Assembly: GCF_003123745.1 (NCBI RefSeq)
Contig: NZ_QETB01000008.1
Coordinates: forward strand, 1-64,000
Direction: 5' to 3'
Origin: Ancrocorticia populi
GTDB lineage: Bacteria > Actinomycetota > Actinomycetes > Actinomycetales > Actinomycetaceae
Length of the DNA stretch: 64,000 nucleotides
Shown: positions 23,178-31,732 of the stretch, in pieces
Layout of the letters: every line of letters begins with the position of its first letter
Position numbering within the stretch: the stretch's first letter is position 1
The notes under the pieces: generated by a model
The model's database searches: none
Told to the model about the DNA's origin: nothing
What the model saw: only the letters and a program-made list of their open reading frames with translations
Translations under genes and position numbers: made by a program

Positions 23178-23585
23178 ATGAACGAACTACTCTTCTGGAT
23201 AGTGTGCGTTCTGGCCGTTCTTTTCGTTCTGGCCGCCCTGTGGCTCTTGCTGCGCTTTGTGCTGCTGCTGCGGGCTGGTGGCGCCGTCCAGTGCTCATTA
23301 CGTAATCCTCACGCGAAGTGGCGTACGGGCGTCTTGATCCTCGGGCAGGATTCGCTTAGCTGGTACCGGGCTAGGTCAATCTCTCCCGTTGCTCGGCGCG
23401 TGATTACACGAGAGAACTTCGTTCTTGTCTCTCACCGGCCCTCGAAGGAGGACCCGGAAACCATGATCATTGAAGTTCTAGATGGCGATTTTCCGCTCGT
23501 GGCAGCGATGAGTGCCAACTCATTTGCCGGGTTGGTTTCGTGGATCGATTCAGCTCCTCCCGGTGTACAGAGGACGGGGCTCTAA
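23178..23585 (+). CDS. DUF2550 membrane protein
   Basis: Conserved actinobacterial protein of unknown role, found behind atpC in many genomes. The 135-residue product has one N-terminal membrane helix (about residues 3-30) and a small soluble domain with the SWYR-RSISPV-RRVITR pattern typical of DUF2550. The ATG at 23178 has AGGAGA 7 nt upstream; an ATG at 23160 overlapping the atpC stop is the alternative start (141 residues). Confidence 0.85.
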   Translation: MNELLFWIVCVLAVLFVLAALWLLLRFVLLLRAGGAVQCSLRNPHAKWRTGVLILGQDSLSWYRARSISPVARRVITRENFVLVSHRPSKEDPETMIIEVLDGDFPLVAAMSANSFAGLVSWIDSAPPGVQRTGL

Positions 23586-23606
23586 GAGCTGGTAAGGTGT
23601 GCTGCT

Positions 23607-24299
23607 GTGCGCACAGTATATGCAACGTGTTCGGTCGAATACTCTGGGCGGCTTGACGCTCACCTCGAGATGGCCAATCGCCTCCTCATGGTCAAGGCCG
23701 ACGGCTCGGTACTAGTCCATTCTGATGGGGGCTCCTACAAGCCACTTAATTGGATGAGCCCGCCCGCCACCATGAAGGTCCGCGAGCCCGATATCGAAGA
23801 AGCTGAGGCCGGCGTTACGGAAGTCTGGGAGGTAGCGCATAAGAAGACCAGCGACCTCCTAGTGATACGCCTATTCGAGATCATTGCTGATGTTGCTCAC
23901 GATCTTGGTGAGGAGCCAGGCCTCGTCAAAGATGGCGTGGAAGCCCACCTTCAGGCCCTTCTGGCTGAGCAAGTAGACCGCCTTGGCGGGGGTTCGCTGG
24001 TCCGGCGCGAATACCCCACACCTATCGGGCCCGTGGACCTCATGATCCGCGACGGCGAGGGAACGTACGTGGCGGTTGAGGTTAAGCGCCGCGGGGAGAT
24101 CGACGGCGTAGAACAGTTAACCCGCTACCTAGAGCTTCTGGGAAGGGATCCTCTCCTGCAACCGTTGCGCGGTATCTTTGCCGCCCAAATCATTAAGCCG
24201 CAGGCCCGCGTGCTTGCCGAGGATCGTGGCATTGAGTGTGTGATACTGGACTACGACGAAATGCGCGGGATCGATCATCCGGAGGACCGTCTATTCTAG
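23607..24299 (+). CDS. nucS: Mismatch-specific endonuclease NucS/EndoMS
   Basis: Cuts both DNA strands at mismatches and replaces MutS/MutL repair in most actinobacteria. The 230-residue protein has the N-terminal DNA-binding/dimerisation domain and a C-terminal RecB-like nuclease domain with VDLMI (catalytic Asp), then [20 protein letters not shown]. It ends in EDRLF, resembling the C-terminal beta-clamp-binding motif described for this family. The GTG at 23607 follows a TAAGGT hexamer (23593-23598) by 8 nt with no Shine-Dalgarno sequence, so the transcript may be leaderless. Confidence 0.93.
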   Translation: MRTVYATCSVEYSGRLDAHLEMANRLLMVKADGSVLVHSDGGSYKPLNWMSPPATMKVREPDIEEAEAGVTEVWEVAHKKTSDLLVIRLFEIIADVAHDLGEEPGLVKDGVEAHLQALLAEQVDRLGGGSLVRREYPTPIGPVDLMIRDGEGTYVAVEVKRRGEIDGVEQLTRYLELLGRDPLLQPLRGIFAAQIIKPQARVLAEDRGIECVILDYDEMRGIDHPEDRLF

Positions 24300-24354
24300 G
24301 CGTGCGCTCGTAGGTGAGGCTCCGTTGGCGTTATTCGACTCAAAGGAGATGCTC

Positions 24355-25518
24355 GTGGAAGTGCTACGCGGACGTGCGGTAGTTGGTTCACAGGTATGGG
24401 ACGACGCCGTTGTTGCTTGGGAATCCGAGCACTTAACCTATGTAGGCCCGCCGCGCCCCGGTGATCCAGATATCCGGCAGGCAGGATACATCCTTCCGGG
24501 GCTCATTGATCTGCACTGTCACGGCGGTGGAGGAGAGTCCTTTCCCGATGCCACCATGCGCGATGAGGTTGCAGCTGCGGCCATGTACCATCGCCAGAAC
24601 GGCACAACCGTATTGAGTGCAGCAACCTCAACTATGGAGTTCGGGAGGATGGAGTTTGTTCTCGGGCTTCTGGCGCAGGCGTGCGAGGAGGATCTGATTG
24701 AGGGGATCGAGATCGAGGGCCCGTTCCTCTCGCGCGAACGCTGCGGATCCCAAAACGCGAACTATCTCTTGGCCCCTGACCCGGCGTGTGCAGAGCTGCT
24801 TTTGGATGCAGCGGGTGGGTATGCGTGGGCAATGGCCGTGGCCCCCGAGTTGGAGGGTGCGGCAGACCTTGTTGAGTGTCTAGCCCGAAGGGGCGTGCTT
24901 CCTGCATGGGCCCACACGAATGCAGATTCCACAATCGCGCGTCGAATGAATGATCTGGCCTGCACGCTCCTTGCGGATCATGGAAAAGCGCCATTGGATT
25001 ACCCCGTTGTTGATCACCTCTTCAACGCGATGAGGGAGATGAACCATCGCGCACCCGGTCCCGTCATGGAATACATGGCAGCGGCCCGCCTGAATCGCGC
25101 TACGGTGGAGATCATCGCCGATGGCGTGCACGTCTCCAATGAATTGGTGCGCGATGTGGTGGAGATTCTTGGTCCCGATTCCATCGCGCTCGTCACTGAT
25201 GCGATGGCCGCGGCCGGCATGCCTGATGGCACCTACGAGCTGGGCGGCTTGCTGGTACATGTGACGAACGGCGTTGCTCGGTTGCGCGGGGGAAACCTCG
25301 CCGGCGGAACGCGGTTCCTGATGGACATTGTGCGCAACGTGGTGGCCTATGGAGTGGACCTAGCCACCGCCGTTGAAATGGCAACTCGTACTCCGGCGCG
25401 CGTGCTTGGCAGAACGGACGTTGGTGAGCTGCGGGAGGGCATGCGTGCGGACGTGCTCCTGGTTTCGCCAGAGCTTGAGGTGGAGCGGGTGTACCGCCGG
25501 GGTCGGATCGTGGCCTGA
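24355..25518 (+). CDS. nagA: N-acetylglucosamine-6-phosphate deacetylase
   Basis: Removes acetate from GlcNAc-6-phosphate in amino-sugar use and cell-wall recycling. The 387-residue amidohydrolase has DLHCHGGGG (His54, His56), the metal-binding Glu in EIEGPFLS (about 121), His187 in AHTNADS, His221 in VDHLFNAM and the catalytic Asp in VTDAMAAAG (about 282). The GTG at 24355 has AAAGGAG 6 nt upstream; an upstream TTG at 24325 lacks one. No nagB is present next to it. Confidence 0.92.
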   Translation: MEVLRGRAVVGSQVWDDAVVAWESEHLTYVGPPRPGDPDIRQAGYILPGLIDLHCHGGGGESFPDATMRDEVAAAAMYHRQNGTTVLSAATSTMEFGRMEFVLGLLAQACEEDLIEGIEIEGPFLSRERCGSQNANYLLAPDPACAELLLDAAGGYAWAMAVAPELEGAADLVECLARRGVLPAWAHTNADSTIARRMNDLACTLLADHGKAPLDYPVVDHLFNAMREMNHRAPGPVMEYMAAARLNRATVEIIADGVHVSNELVRDVVEILGPDSIALVTDAMAAAGMPDGTYELGGLLVHVTNGVARLRGGNLAGGTRFLMDIVRNVVAYGVDLATAVEMATRTPARVLGRTDVGELREGMRADVLLVSPELEVERVYRRGRIVA

Positions 25519-25519
25519 G

Positions 25520-25535
25520 GCTCTCGGGTGAGAGC
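25520..25535 (+). terminator. Small hairpin after nagA
   Basis: GCTCTC/GAGAGC stem of 6 bp with a 4-nt loop directly after the nagA stop, followed by AATCTT. A weak terminator at best. Confidence 0.3.
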
Positions 25536-25579
25536 AATCTTCCACTCATGTGGTGGCGATGCTGAGCTAGCCTAGATGG

Positions 25580-25864
25580 GTGCGCCGTTCCAAGAAGTAC
25601 TCCCGTCCCGTCCGCCCTCTCAATGAGAACGCGGCATTAGGAGGAGTCCACTTCGAAGAAGGTAGCGGCGGTACCCAATACAAGGTGCACCACATTCAAT
25701 CCGGCAAGAAGGAATATGTGTGCCCTGGTTGCGGCGGGATCGTCGCGATCGGAGAGTCACACGAGGTGGCTTGGACCGAGGACACCATTTGGGGCGCCCA
25801 GTACGGCCAAGAGTCCCGGCGGCATTGGCATACTTCCTGTTGGAAGCATCGCGGCCGCCGGTGA
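25580..25864 (+). CDS. Small zinc-finger-like conserved protein
   Basis: Protein of 94 residues with a basic N terminus and a C-terminal Cys/His cluster: CPGCGGIV, then SHEVAW, then RRHWHTSCW. I recall similar short actinobacterial proteins mis-labelled ATP/GTP-binding protein, and there is no nucleotide-binding motif here. The spacing of two Cys, two or three His and a last Cys suggests a zinc site reminiscent of HNH or zinc-ribbon modules. Function unknown. The GTG start lies 6 nt behind a TAGCCT -10-like hexamer, so it may be leaderless. Convergent with the next gene, 7 nt apart. Confidence 0.75.
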   Translation: MRRSKKYSRPVRPLNENAALGGVHFEEGSGGTQYKVHHIQSGKKEYVCPGCGGIVAIGESHEVAWTEDTIWGAQYGQESRRHWHTSCWKHRGRR

Positions 25865-25871
25865 CCGTCAG

Positions 25872-27140
25872 CTAGTCCTGAGTGGGTTCTTCGGGAGCGC
25901 CCTCCGTACCGAAAGTGGCTTCCTCAGTGTTGTCGTCAGCGGGAACTCCGTTTTCGTCGGCGTCAGGCTGGTCGGTGCCAGCCTCGCTGGGTGCTTCCTC
26001 GGCATCGGCAGCCCCGACGATCGAGGAGAGCGTCAGGCCAGAATCGCTTCCCGAGAGAAGCGAACGCATGTCTTCAACGTAGGACGAGAGAGCGGCCCTC
26101 TGCTGCTCTAGGTGCGCAAGGTGCTCATCAGCTTCCGTTGTGCGTTCCTGAGCCTCAGCCTGGGCTTCAGTGCGGAGCCGGCGTGCATCCTCACGCGCTA
26201 GGGACAAGACGCGTTCGGCCTCGTCGCGAGCGGTGTTGAGCTGCTCTGCAGCGTCCTCTTGCGAGGATGCCGTCAGGGCCTCGGCCCGCTCAATCGCTTC
26301 GGCTAGGCGCTGTTCTGCGGCGTCTGCACGCTGGTCAGCATCGGCAATCATCTCATCGATCTTGCGGCGTGCCTCCTGATCCGAGGCGCTGAGTTCTTCT
26401 GCGGACTGCTTGCGCTTGGTGGAGATCTCACGATCGGCTTCGGCGCGAAGTGATGCCACTTCCTCATTCGCCTCGGACTTTATTTGCTGAACCTCGCGTT
26501 CGGCTTCGGCGCGGAGCCGAGCCACTTCTTCCTCGGCTTGGGTCCGTAGCTCCGCGATCTCTGCATCGGCTTTGGCCCGTAGTTCCTGAGATTCATTGGC
26601 GGCTTGTGAACGCAGCGATGATGCCTCGGACTTAGCCTCCATCAGGATCCTCTCTGCCTTTCGGGTGGCCGTTGCAACAGTTTCGTCCGCCGAAATCTGG
26701 GAGTTCTTGGTGAGGCTCGCAGCATCGGCCTCGGTGCTGGTGCGTAGCTTTTCAGTAACGCTATACGCGTTGGCAAGGGTGTCCTGAGCTTCGGCCTCGG
26801 CGGACTTGGTGAGCTCATCGGCACTGCGCTGGGCGCGGGTAATGATCGCCTTCGCGTCACCGTTTGCGCGGCTCATCACCTCGAGAGCTTGTTGCTCCGT
26901 TGAGCGCAGGAGGCGCTCAACGCGAGAACCGAGTGTGGCGTAGGACGGGCGGTCCTGTTCACGCAGGTGATCCTGTGCCTCGGCTAATTCACCTGAGAGC
27001 CGAAGAATCCGCGAGTCTAGCTCAGCAACTTGAGAGCGGGTTTCCTCCAAAGCACTTTCAAGTGAATAGACGCGCTGATCAACCTGAGCGCGATCGTATC
27101 CGCGGCGAACTAGCGGGAACTGAGGATTTTCATCCACCAT
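25872..27140 (-). CDS. Scy/FilP-like coiled-coil protein with DivIVA-type N terminus
   Basis: Protein of 422 residues. The first 60 residues contain FPLVRRGYDRAQVDQRVYSLE, similar to the N-terminal segment of DivIVA-like actinobacterial proteins. Residues from about 80 to 365 are almost entirely Ala/Glu/Arg-rich heptads that should form a long coiled coil; the last 55 residues are acidic and disordered (DADENGVPADDNTEE). In Streptomyces, Scy and FilP of this kind form filaments that organise polar growth with DivIVA, and I recall them not far from nucS there too. A role in cell shape or polarity is inferred. AAAGG precedes the ATG. Confidence 0.8.
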   Translation of the reverse strand: MVDENPQFPLVRRGYDRAQVDQRVYSLESALEETRSQVAELDSRILRLSGELAEAQDHLREQDRPSYATLGSRVERLLRSTEQQALEVMSRANGDAKAIITRAQRSADELTKSAEAEAQDTLANAYSVTEKLRTSTEADAASLTKNSQISADETVATATRKAERILMEAKSEASSLRSQAANESQELRAKADAEIAELRTQAEEEVARLRAEAEREVQQIKSEANEEVASLRAEADREISTKRKQSAEELSASDQEARRKIDEMIADADQRADAAEQRLAEAIERAEALTASSQEDAAEQLNTARDEAERVLSLAREDARRLRTEAQAEAQERTTEADEHLAHLEQQRAALSSYVEDMRSLLSGSDSGLTLSSIVGAADAEEAPSEAGTDQPDADENGVPADDNTEEATFGTEGAPEEPTQD

Positions 27141-27325
27141 GATGAGCCTTTCTCAGGGTGTTCGGGGCCGAACCCTTGTCCTGACCAGAATAGTAAAGTG
27201 AGAGCATCTTCCACATCTACCGTGACTGAGCTAACCGCGAAAACACAGCTATACACGGTATCGTTATGAAACCGTTATCTGGTTAAGTATATGAGCTCAG
27301 TCCGAGTACGTGATAGTAGAAGTTT

Positions 27326-27357
27326 AGAGCCAAGTAAGGCTCTCGGGCTAATGAGAG
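27326..27357 (+). promoter_or_regulatory. Two mutually exclusive hairpins before membrane protein gene
   Basis: Hairpin A pairs 27326-27331 with 27338-27343 (6 bp, 6-nt loop). Hairpin B pairs 27340-27344 with 27353-27357 (5 bp, 8-nt loop) and would mask the GAGAGGGA ribosome site. The two share bases 27340-27343, so they cannot form together. This could be a simple translational switch or coincidence. Confidence 0.35.
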
Positions 27358-27361
27358 GGAA

Positions 27362-28630
27362 ATGATGCGACGAATCGTCAGCGCCGCGCTGGCCACGTTT
27401 GGAATCATCGCCATGATTATTGGCGTTGGGTTCCTAACGTTCTGGGCACCCGATGGCAGCGTTCGGGCAACGGCGGAGGCACCGAACTCCACCTTCATCA
27501 AGACGGATCCGGGCGTTATTGATCTGGTTGGTGAGGATGTCTCAATTGCCCTTGAGGCCCCCGATGATTCAGAGGTTATCGTGGCCTTTGGTGCCGCCGA
27601 TGACATTGATGCTTGGGCCGAGGGAACTGACGTTTCCACTGTCAGTGGCTTAGCCGATTGGGAAACCCTGAAGGTTGCCGGCCCAGATTCAGCGGCTACA
27701 CCCGAAGCCACGCCCGCGCCTTCTGGTACGCCCACAGATGAAGACGCGGATCAAAATGCAGACGAACCTGAGTTCGCGGACGTTGATCCGGAGCTCTTGG
27801 CTACTTCGGACATGTGGCTCCAGGTGGAGCAGGGAGAGAAGAAGGTTGATCTCTCCTACCGCGTTGCCGATGCTGGTGCGATCTCGCTGCTGGCAACCAC
27901 AACGAGTGGAGAGGCCCCAACCCTTACACTTACCTGGAACCGCGAGGTCGGCAACGATCTAGCGGTGCCGCTCATTGCGGTTGGTGCTCTTGTAACCCTC
28001 ATTGGCATCCTGCTCTATGCTCTAGACGTTCAGGAGGCCCGCCGCCGCAGGCAACGCCGGGCCGCTCGGGAAGCGAAGTTCGCTGCCCGCGCCTCCCGTT
28101 CTTCTGCATCAACGAGCGTTCTGACAGCCGTAGAGGTTGACGAACTCTTGGCACAAAACGATGAGCTCGCGGGCGAGTCCCGCGACGTCCAAAGCGAGAA
28201 GACGGCCCGTGGGTTCGGTGCCGGAATCCTTCCCGTTAGCGAGCGTGCCGAAGAGTTCCGTAACCGTGAGCTGTCCGATGATGATCGGATCGTCCTGCCA
28301 GCTGAAGAAGACGAACTCGCGGAGGATACCGGTGAGGTAAGCCCTGGCGAGGGATCTGGCGAGTCAGCGGGGAGTGCCGACCGGCCCACGGAAGCGGCCG
28401 ATGAAGAGTCCGAGGCCGTTGGGGAAGCAGAGAACTCCGACGAAGCTATCGAGAATGCTGAGGATGCGTCCGAGGAAGCAGATGAGGCGGCTGAGATGCC
28501 TGCCGAGGAATTTGGTGAAACAGAAGAAACTGCCGAACCGGTTGAATACTCAGATGATGACCAAGTTTCTGAGGACGGCGAAACAACAGACGGAACCGAA
28601 ACGGACAGTGAGGAGAATAAGAATGCGTAA
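27362..28630 (+). CDS. Membrane protein with long acidic cytoplasmic tail
   Basis: Unrecognised protein of 422 residues. It has an N-terminal membrane helix (about residues 5-28), an extracytoplasmic domain to about residue 198, a second membrane helix (about 199-220) and a basic stretch (ARRRRQRRAAREAKF) marking the cytoplasmic side. The final 150 residues are very acidic and low in complexity. The basic patch after helix two fits the positive-inside rule. It overlaps the following lipoprotein gene by 8 bases, so the two products probably work together at the cell surface. Confidence 0.7.
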   Translation: MMRRIVSAALATFGIIAMIIGVGFLTFWAPDGSVRATAEAPNSTFIKTDPGVIDLVGEDVSIALEAPDDSEVIVAFGAADDIDAWAEGTDVSTVSGLADWETLKVAGPDSAATPEATPAPSGTPTDEDADQNADEPEFADVDPELLATSDMWLQVEQGEKKVDLSYRVADAGAISLLATTTSGEAPTLTLTWNREVGNDLAVPLIAVGALVTLIGILLYALDVQEARRRRQRRAAREAKFAARASRSSASTSVLTAVEVDELLAQNDELAGESRDVQSEKTARGFGAGILPVSERAEEFRNRELSDDDRIVLPAEEDELAEDTGEVSPGEGSGESAGSADRPTEAADEESEAVGEAENSDEAIENAEDASEEADEAAEMPAEEFGETEETAEPVEYSDDDQVSEDGETTDGTETDSEENKNA

Positions 28631-29633
28631 GTATGGTGGATTTGCCCTTCTTGCGGCAGCCTCTCTGGCCCTGTCTGGGTGCGCATCAGACGAGGCTTTG
28701 CCACAGCCGTCAGCGGCACCTGAAGCCGCACGTGCTGCCGTATCTACCGAATCATTTGAGGATATTCAAGAGGAGATCTTCGCGTCAGTCGCGGATGCTG
28801 ATGCAGAGCTGGATGCGGATCTGCTTACGGACCGCGCGACCGGACCTTTTGCGACGATCCGAAAGGGCGAGTACAAGCTCAAGAATGTCCTTGCGGACAG
28901 CTATGGCTTGGAGAAGCTCTCAGCGTCACCGATTCAAACGGCTGTTTCCTCTGCTCAGAATTACCCGCATTCCGCGATCTCTGTGATGGAGGCCCCCAAG
29001 GGCTCCAATCTCCAGACGATCTCCGTTTTCCAGCAGCCTACTGCACGGGAGAATTGGAAGCTCTGGGGCGTACTGGACATTCTTCCAGGGGCCACATTCC
29101 CCGCGCTGTCACTCGAGGAAAGTAGCGCTAGCACGATCGCTCAGGATGAGGCTGATGGCCTTGTTGCTAGCCCATCGGGTGCTCTGGCCGGGTACGCGAA
29201 GGCCGCCCAAAGCGGTAAGAACCCGGACAACATGAAGTTCACCGACGATAAGTTGCGTGACACTTTGGCGAAGGGCAAAGAGAGCAACGCTGAAGCCATT
29301 GGGGATGCCGGAACGGTAGATATGGGCTTCAAGGTAGCCGATGTTGACCCGGTGTCCTTCGCAACGGATGATGGCGGTGCCCTCGTGGTGGGCCGATTGA
29401 ACTTCACCACCAAGATCGAGGTTACTGAGGAGAATGCGACAGTCACCCTGGGTTCAACCATCGGGGCGCTTGCTAGCGGCGAAGCCGATGGCGAAATCGA
29501 GGTGAGCGGGACCCTGACAGCGAACTACACTGTCATGGTGGCAATCCATATACCGGCGGATGGCGCCGAGGATGAGGCCATAACTACCATTGGCGCCAGC
29601 GACCCGGTACTCATCAAGGTGAAGAACGGATAG
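28623..29633 (+). CDS. Lipoprotein of unknown function
   Basis: Protein of 336 residues with a typical lipoprotein signal: a short basic start (MRK), a hydrophobic stretch and the lipobox LSGC with the lipidated Cys at residue 20. The mature part is acidic without a recognised domain. GAGGAGAA ends about 4 nt before the ATG at 28623, and the gene overlaps the preceding membrane-protein gene by 8 bases in another frame. Its start is 4 nt-scale coupled to that gene, while the next gene begins 5 nt after its stop, so three genes likely form one operon. Confidence 0.75.
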   Translation: MRKYGGFALLAAASLALSGCASDEALPQPSAAPEAARAAVSTESFEDIQEEIFASVADADAELDADLLTDRATGPFATIRKGEYKLKNVLADSYGLEKLSASPIQTAVSSAQNYPHSAISVMEAPKGSNLQTISVFQQPTARENWKLWGVLDILPGATFPALSLEESSASTIAQDEADGLVASPSGALAGYAKAAQSGKNPDNMKFTDDKLRDTLAKGKESNAEAIGDAGTVDMGFKVADVDPVSFATDDGGALVVGRLNFTTKIEVTEENATVTLGSTIGALASGEADGEIEVSGTLTANYTVMVAIHIPADGAEDEAITTIGASDPVLIKVKNG

Positions 29634-29637
29634 TTTA

Positions 29638-30561
29638 ATGACTCAGCCTCTGGCAAGCTCAATGTACGGAGCGGTAGACCTTTCGGGACTAGCACAGAGC
29701 GCCTCGCCCGCCCAAGCGGGGCCGGATGGCACGGTTCCCGGGCCGTATGTTCTGGACGTGAATCAGGATAATCTGCGCGGCGTACTGGAGACGTCAGGGC
29801 AACTGCCCGTTGTGCTTTCCTTCTACGCGGAGCAGTCAGAGGCATCCGTCAAACTCACTTCTCAGCTCGAGGCGCTGGCCGGGGAAGCCCGCGGCCATTT
29901 CCAGCTCGGCAAGGTTGATGTGGGTGCCAGCCCGGAGGTTGCTCAGGCATTCGGCCTGCAGGGAGTCCCGGCGGCTGTGGCGCTCATTCAAGGACAGCCC
30001 GTCCCGCTCTTCCAAGGTTCACCCGATGATAGCGAGATTGCGCCGCTCATCAATCGAGTACTCGAAACGGCCGCCCAGTATGGGATGACTGCGGTACTCA
30101 GCGGTGATGAAGAGCCAGAGGAGCCTGCGGCTCCAGCACGGCCGCCGCATCAGGCTGCGGGTTTCGACGCCGTAGACGCGGGCGATCTAGAGACGGCGAA
30201 GGCCGAATTTACTCAGGCGCTCAAGGATAATCCGGGCGATGAGGAATCTCAGAAGATGCTGGCGCAGGTAGAGCTGGTGGAGCGCGTGCGCGAAGTGACC
30301 GATCCTGTGGCACTCATGCAGCAGGCGCAAGCCGCCGGCCTTGACGATGTCCCCACCCAGCTTTCGGCCGCGGATGTTGAATGCTATAACCGTAGGCCCG
30401 AGGCCGCGTTTCAGAGGCTCATCGATGTTATCTCGGTGACCTCAGGTCAGGATCGCGAGACGGCACGCAAGCGCCTTCTGGAGCTCTTCGAGATTGTCGG
30501 CTCGGATAATCCTGCGGTTGGTCAGGCGCGCAAGGCGCTCGCGATGGCGCTCTTTTCCTAA
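29638..30561 (+). CDS. Thioredoxin-fold/TPR protein, CnoX (YbbN)-like
   Basis: Protein of 307 residues. Residues about 40-150 form a thioredoxin fold (VVLSFYAEQSEASVKL, then the cis-Pro segment LQGVPAAVAL), but the redox CxxC is replaced by EQSE, so it cannot act as a thiol-disulfide reductase. The C-terminal half has TPR-like helices (FDAVDAGDLETAKAEFTQAL). This layout matches actinobacterial homologues of the chaperedoxin CnoX, which hold client proteins under stress. The ATG follows the lipoprotein stop by 4 nt. Confidence 0.82.
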   Translation: MTQPLASSMYGAVDLSGLAQSASPAQAGPDGTVPGPYVLDVNQDNLRGVLETSGQLPVVLSFYAEQSEASVKLTSQLEALAGEARGHFQLGKVDVGASPEVAQAFGLQGVPAAVALIQGQPVPLFQGSPDDSEIAPLINRVLETAAQYGMTAVLSGDEEPEEPAAPARPPHQAAGFDAVDAGDLETAKAEFTQALKDNPGDEESQKMLAQVELVERVREVTDPVALMQQAQAAGLDDVPTQLSAADVECYNRRPEAAFQRLIDVISVTSGQDRETARKRLLELFEIVGSDNPAVGQARKALAMALFS

Positions 30562-30576
30562 CACTGATCTTGATGC

Positions 30577-30622
30577 AAGGGCCTCCCGGCTAGGGGTTTA
30601 CTACCCCGGCTCGGAGGCCCTT
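30577..30622 (+). terminator. Terminator hairpin after CnoX-like gene
   Basis: A 10-bp perfect outer stem (30577-30586 with 30613-30622) encloses a second stem (GGGGT 30593-30597 with ACCCC 30603-30607). It lies 15 nt after the stop codon; the following bases are only mildly T-rich. A good candidate for the end of the 27362-30561 operon. Confidence 0.65.
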
Positions 30623-30721
30623 TACTTCACCTGGAGGCCAATTACTCAGCACGGGAAAGTTGCACGCGTGCCCCGAGTTTTCGAGTGGTAACCGGCGGTT
30701 ACTTCGCGCATGACCCCGCAG

Positions 30722-31732
30722 CTACTTGGGGCAGGGCCCGGTCGATTTACGAACGATCAGTTCGGACTGGAAGGTGAGAGAGCGGGGAGATGTCCCGCTC
30801 CCATCGATCAGGCCGGAGATGGTGGAGAGCGCGGCCTCGCACATGGAGCGTACCGGCTGACGGAAGGTAGTTAGTGGTGGATTGGTGAATGCCATGAGCG
30901 GGGAATCGTCGTACCCGATGATCGAAATGTCCTCGGGTACGGACAACCCAGACGATTCGAAGTAGCGAATCGCGCCGAGCGCCATGATGTCGCTGCCACA
31001 AAGGATTGCCGTACAACCCATGTCGATGAGCTGGGCGGCGGCCGATTGGCCGCCCTCAACGGTGTAAAGCGTGTTGACGATGGGTGCGGGCTCACCCGGG
31101 TACAGGTTCTCCATGGCTTCGCTGAACCCGAGAGTCTTTTGCTGGGAGGGAATGAAGCGGTCAGGCCCCATAGCCAAGCCGACGTGGGTGTGGCCGAGCG
31201 ATCCCAAGTGGCGCACTCCCTGGGCGATTGCCGCCGCATCATTCGGAGAGAAATCGGGAGCGGCAACATCGGGGCGGTTCCCGTTGAGGGTCACATACGG
31301 TATCCCGAGCTCCTCCAAGCGCTGGTAGCGATCTGCCGAGGCTTGGGTATCGGCGTGAAGACCGGACACAAAGATGATTCCGGCGGCATGCTGATCCACA
31401 AGCATCTGCACGTAGGAATCCTCGGTGATACCACCCGCCGTTTGCGTGCACAGCAGGGGAGTGTAGCCGGCGCCTGCCATCGTGGATTCGAGGTTCTGGG
31501 CGAAGATCGGGAAAATGGGGTTCGTCAGTTCTGGAACGATCATGCCGATAAGCCTGCTGGGACGCTGACGGAGGCGTTCTGGACGCTCATAGCCAAGCAA
31601 GTCCAACGCTGTCAGAACGGCCTTGCGAGTGGAAGGCGCAACAGTGTCCTTCCCGTTGAGCACGCGTGAGACCGTTGCCGTGGAGACACCAGCCTGCTGC
31701 GCCAAATCGGCGAGACGGATTCGATTCGTCAT
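30722..31732 (-). CDS. LacI-family transcriptional regulator (MalR-like)
   Basis: DNA-binding repressor of 336 residues. The N terminus is the LacI helix-turn-helix (IRLADLAQQAGVSTATVSRVLNG), then the hinge, and a periplasmic-binding-protein-like sugar domain (ILCGSDIMALGA, then ISIIGYDD). It is divergent from malEFG across a 362-base gap with repeated CTTGCA motifs, so it most likely represses the maltose/maltodextrin importer and perhaps itself. The inducer cannot be read from sequence; maltose or a maltodextrin is inferred from context. Confidence 0.88.
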   Translation of the reverse strand: MTNRIRLADLAQQAGVSTATVSRVLNGKDTVAPSTRKAVLTALDLLGYERPERLRQRPSRLIGMIVPELTNPIFPIFAQNLESTMAGAGYTPLLCTQTAGGITEDSYVQMLVDQHAAGIIFVSGLHADTQASADRYQRLEELGIPYVTLNGNRPDVAAPDFSPNDAAAIAQGVRHLGSLGHTHVGLAMGPDRFIPSQQKTLGFSEAMENLYPGEPAPIVNTLYTVEGGQSAAAQLIDMGCTAILCGSDIMALGAIRYFESSGLSVPEDISIIGYDDSPLMAFTNPPLTTFRQPVRSMCEAALSTISGLIDGSGTSPRSLTFQSELIVRKSTGPCPK

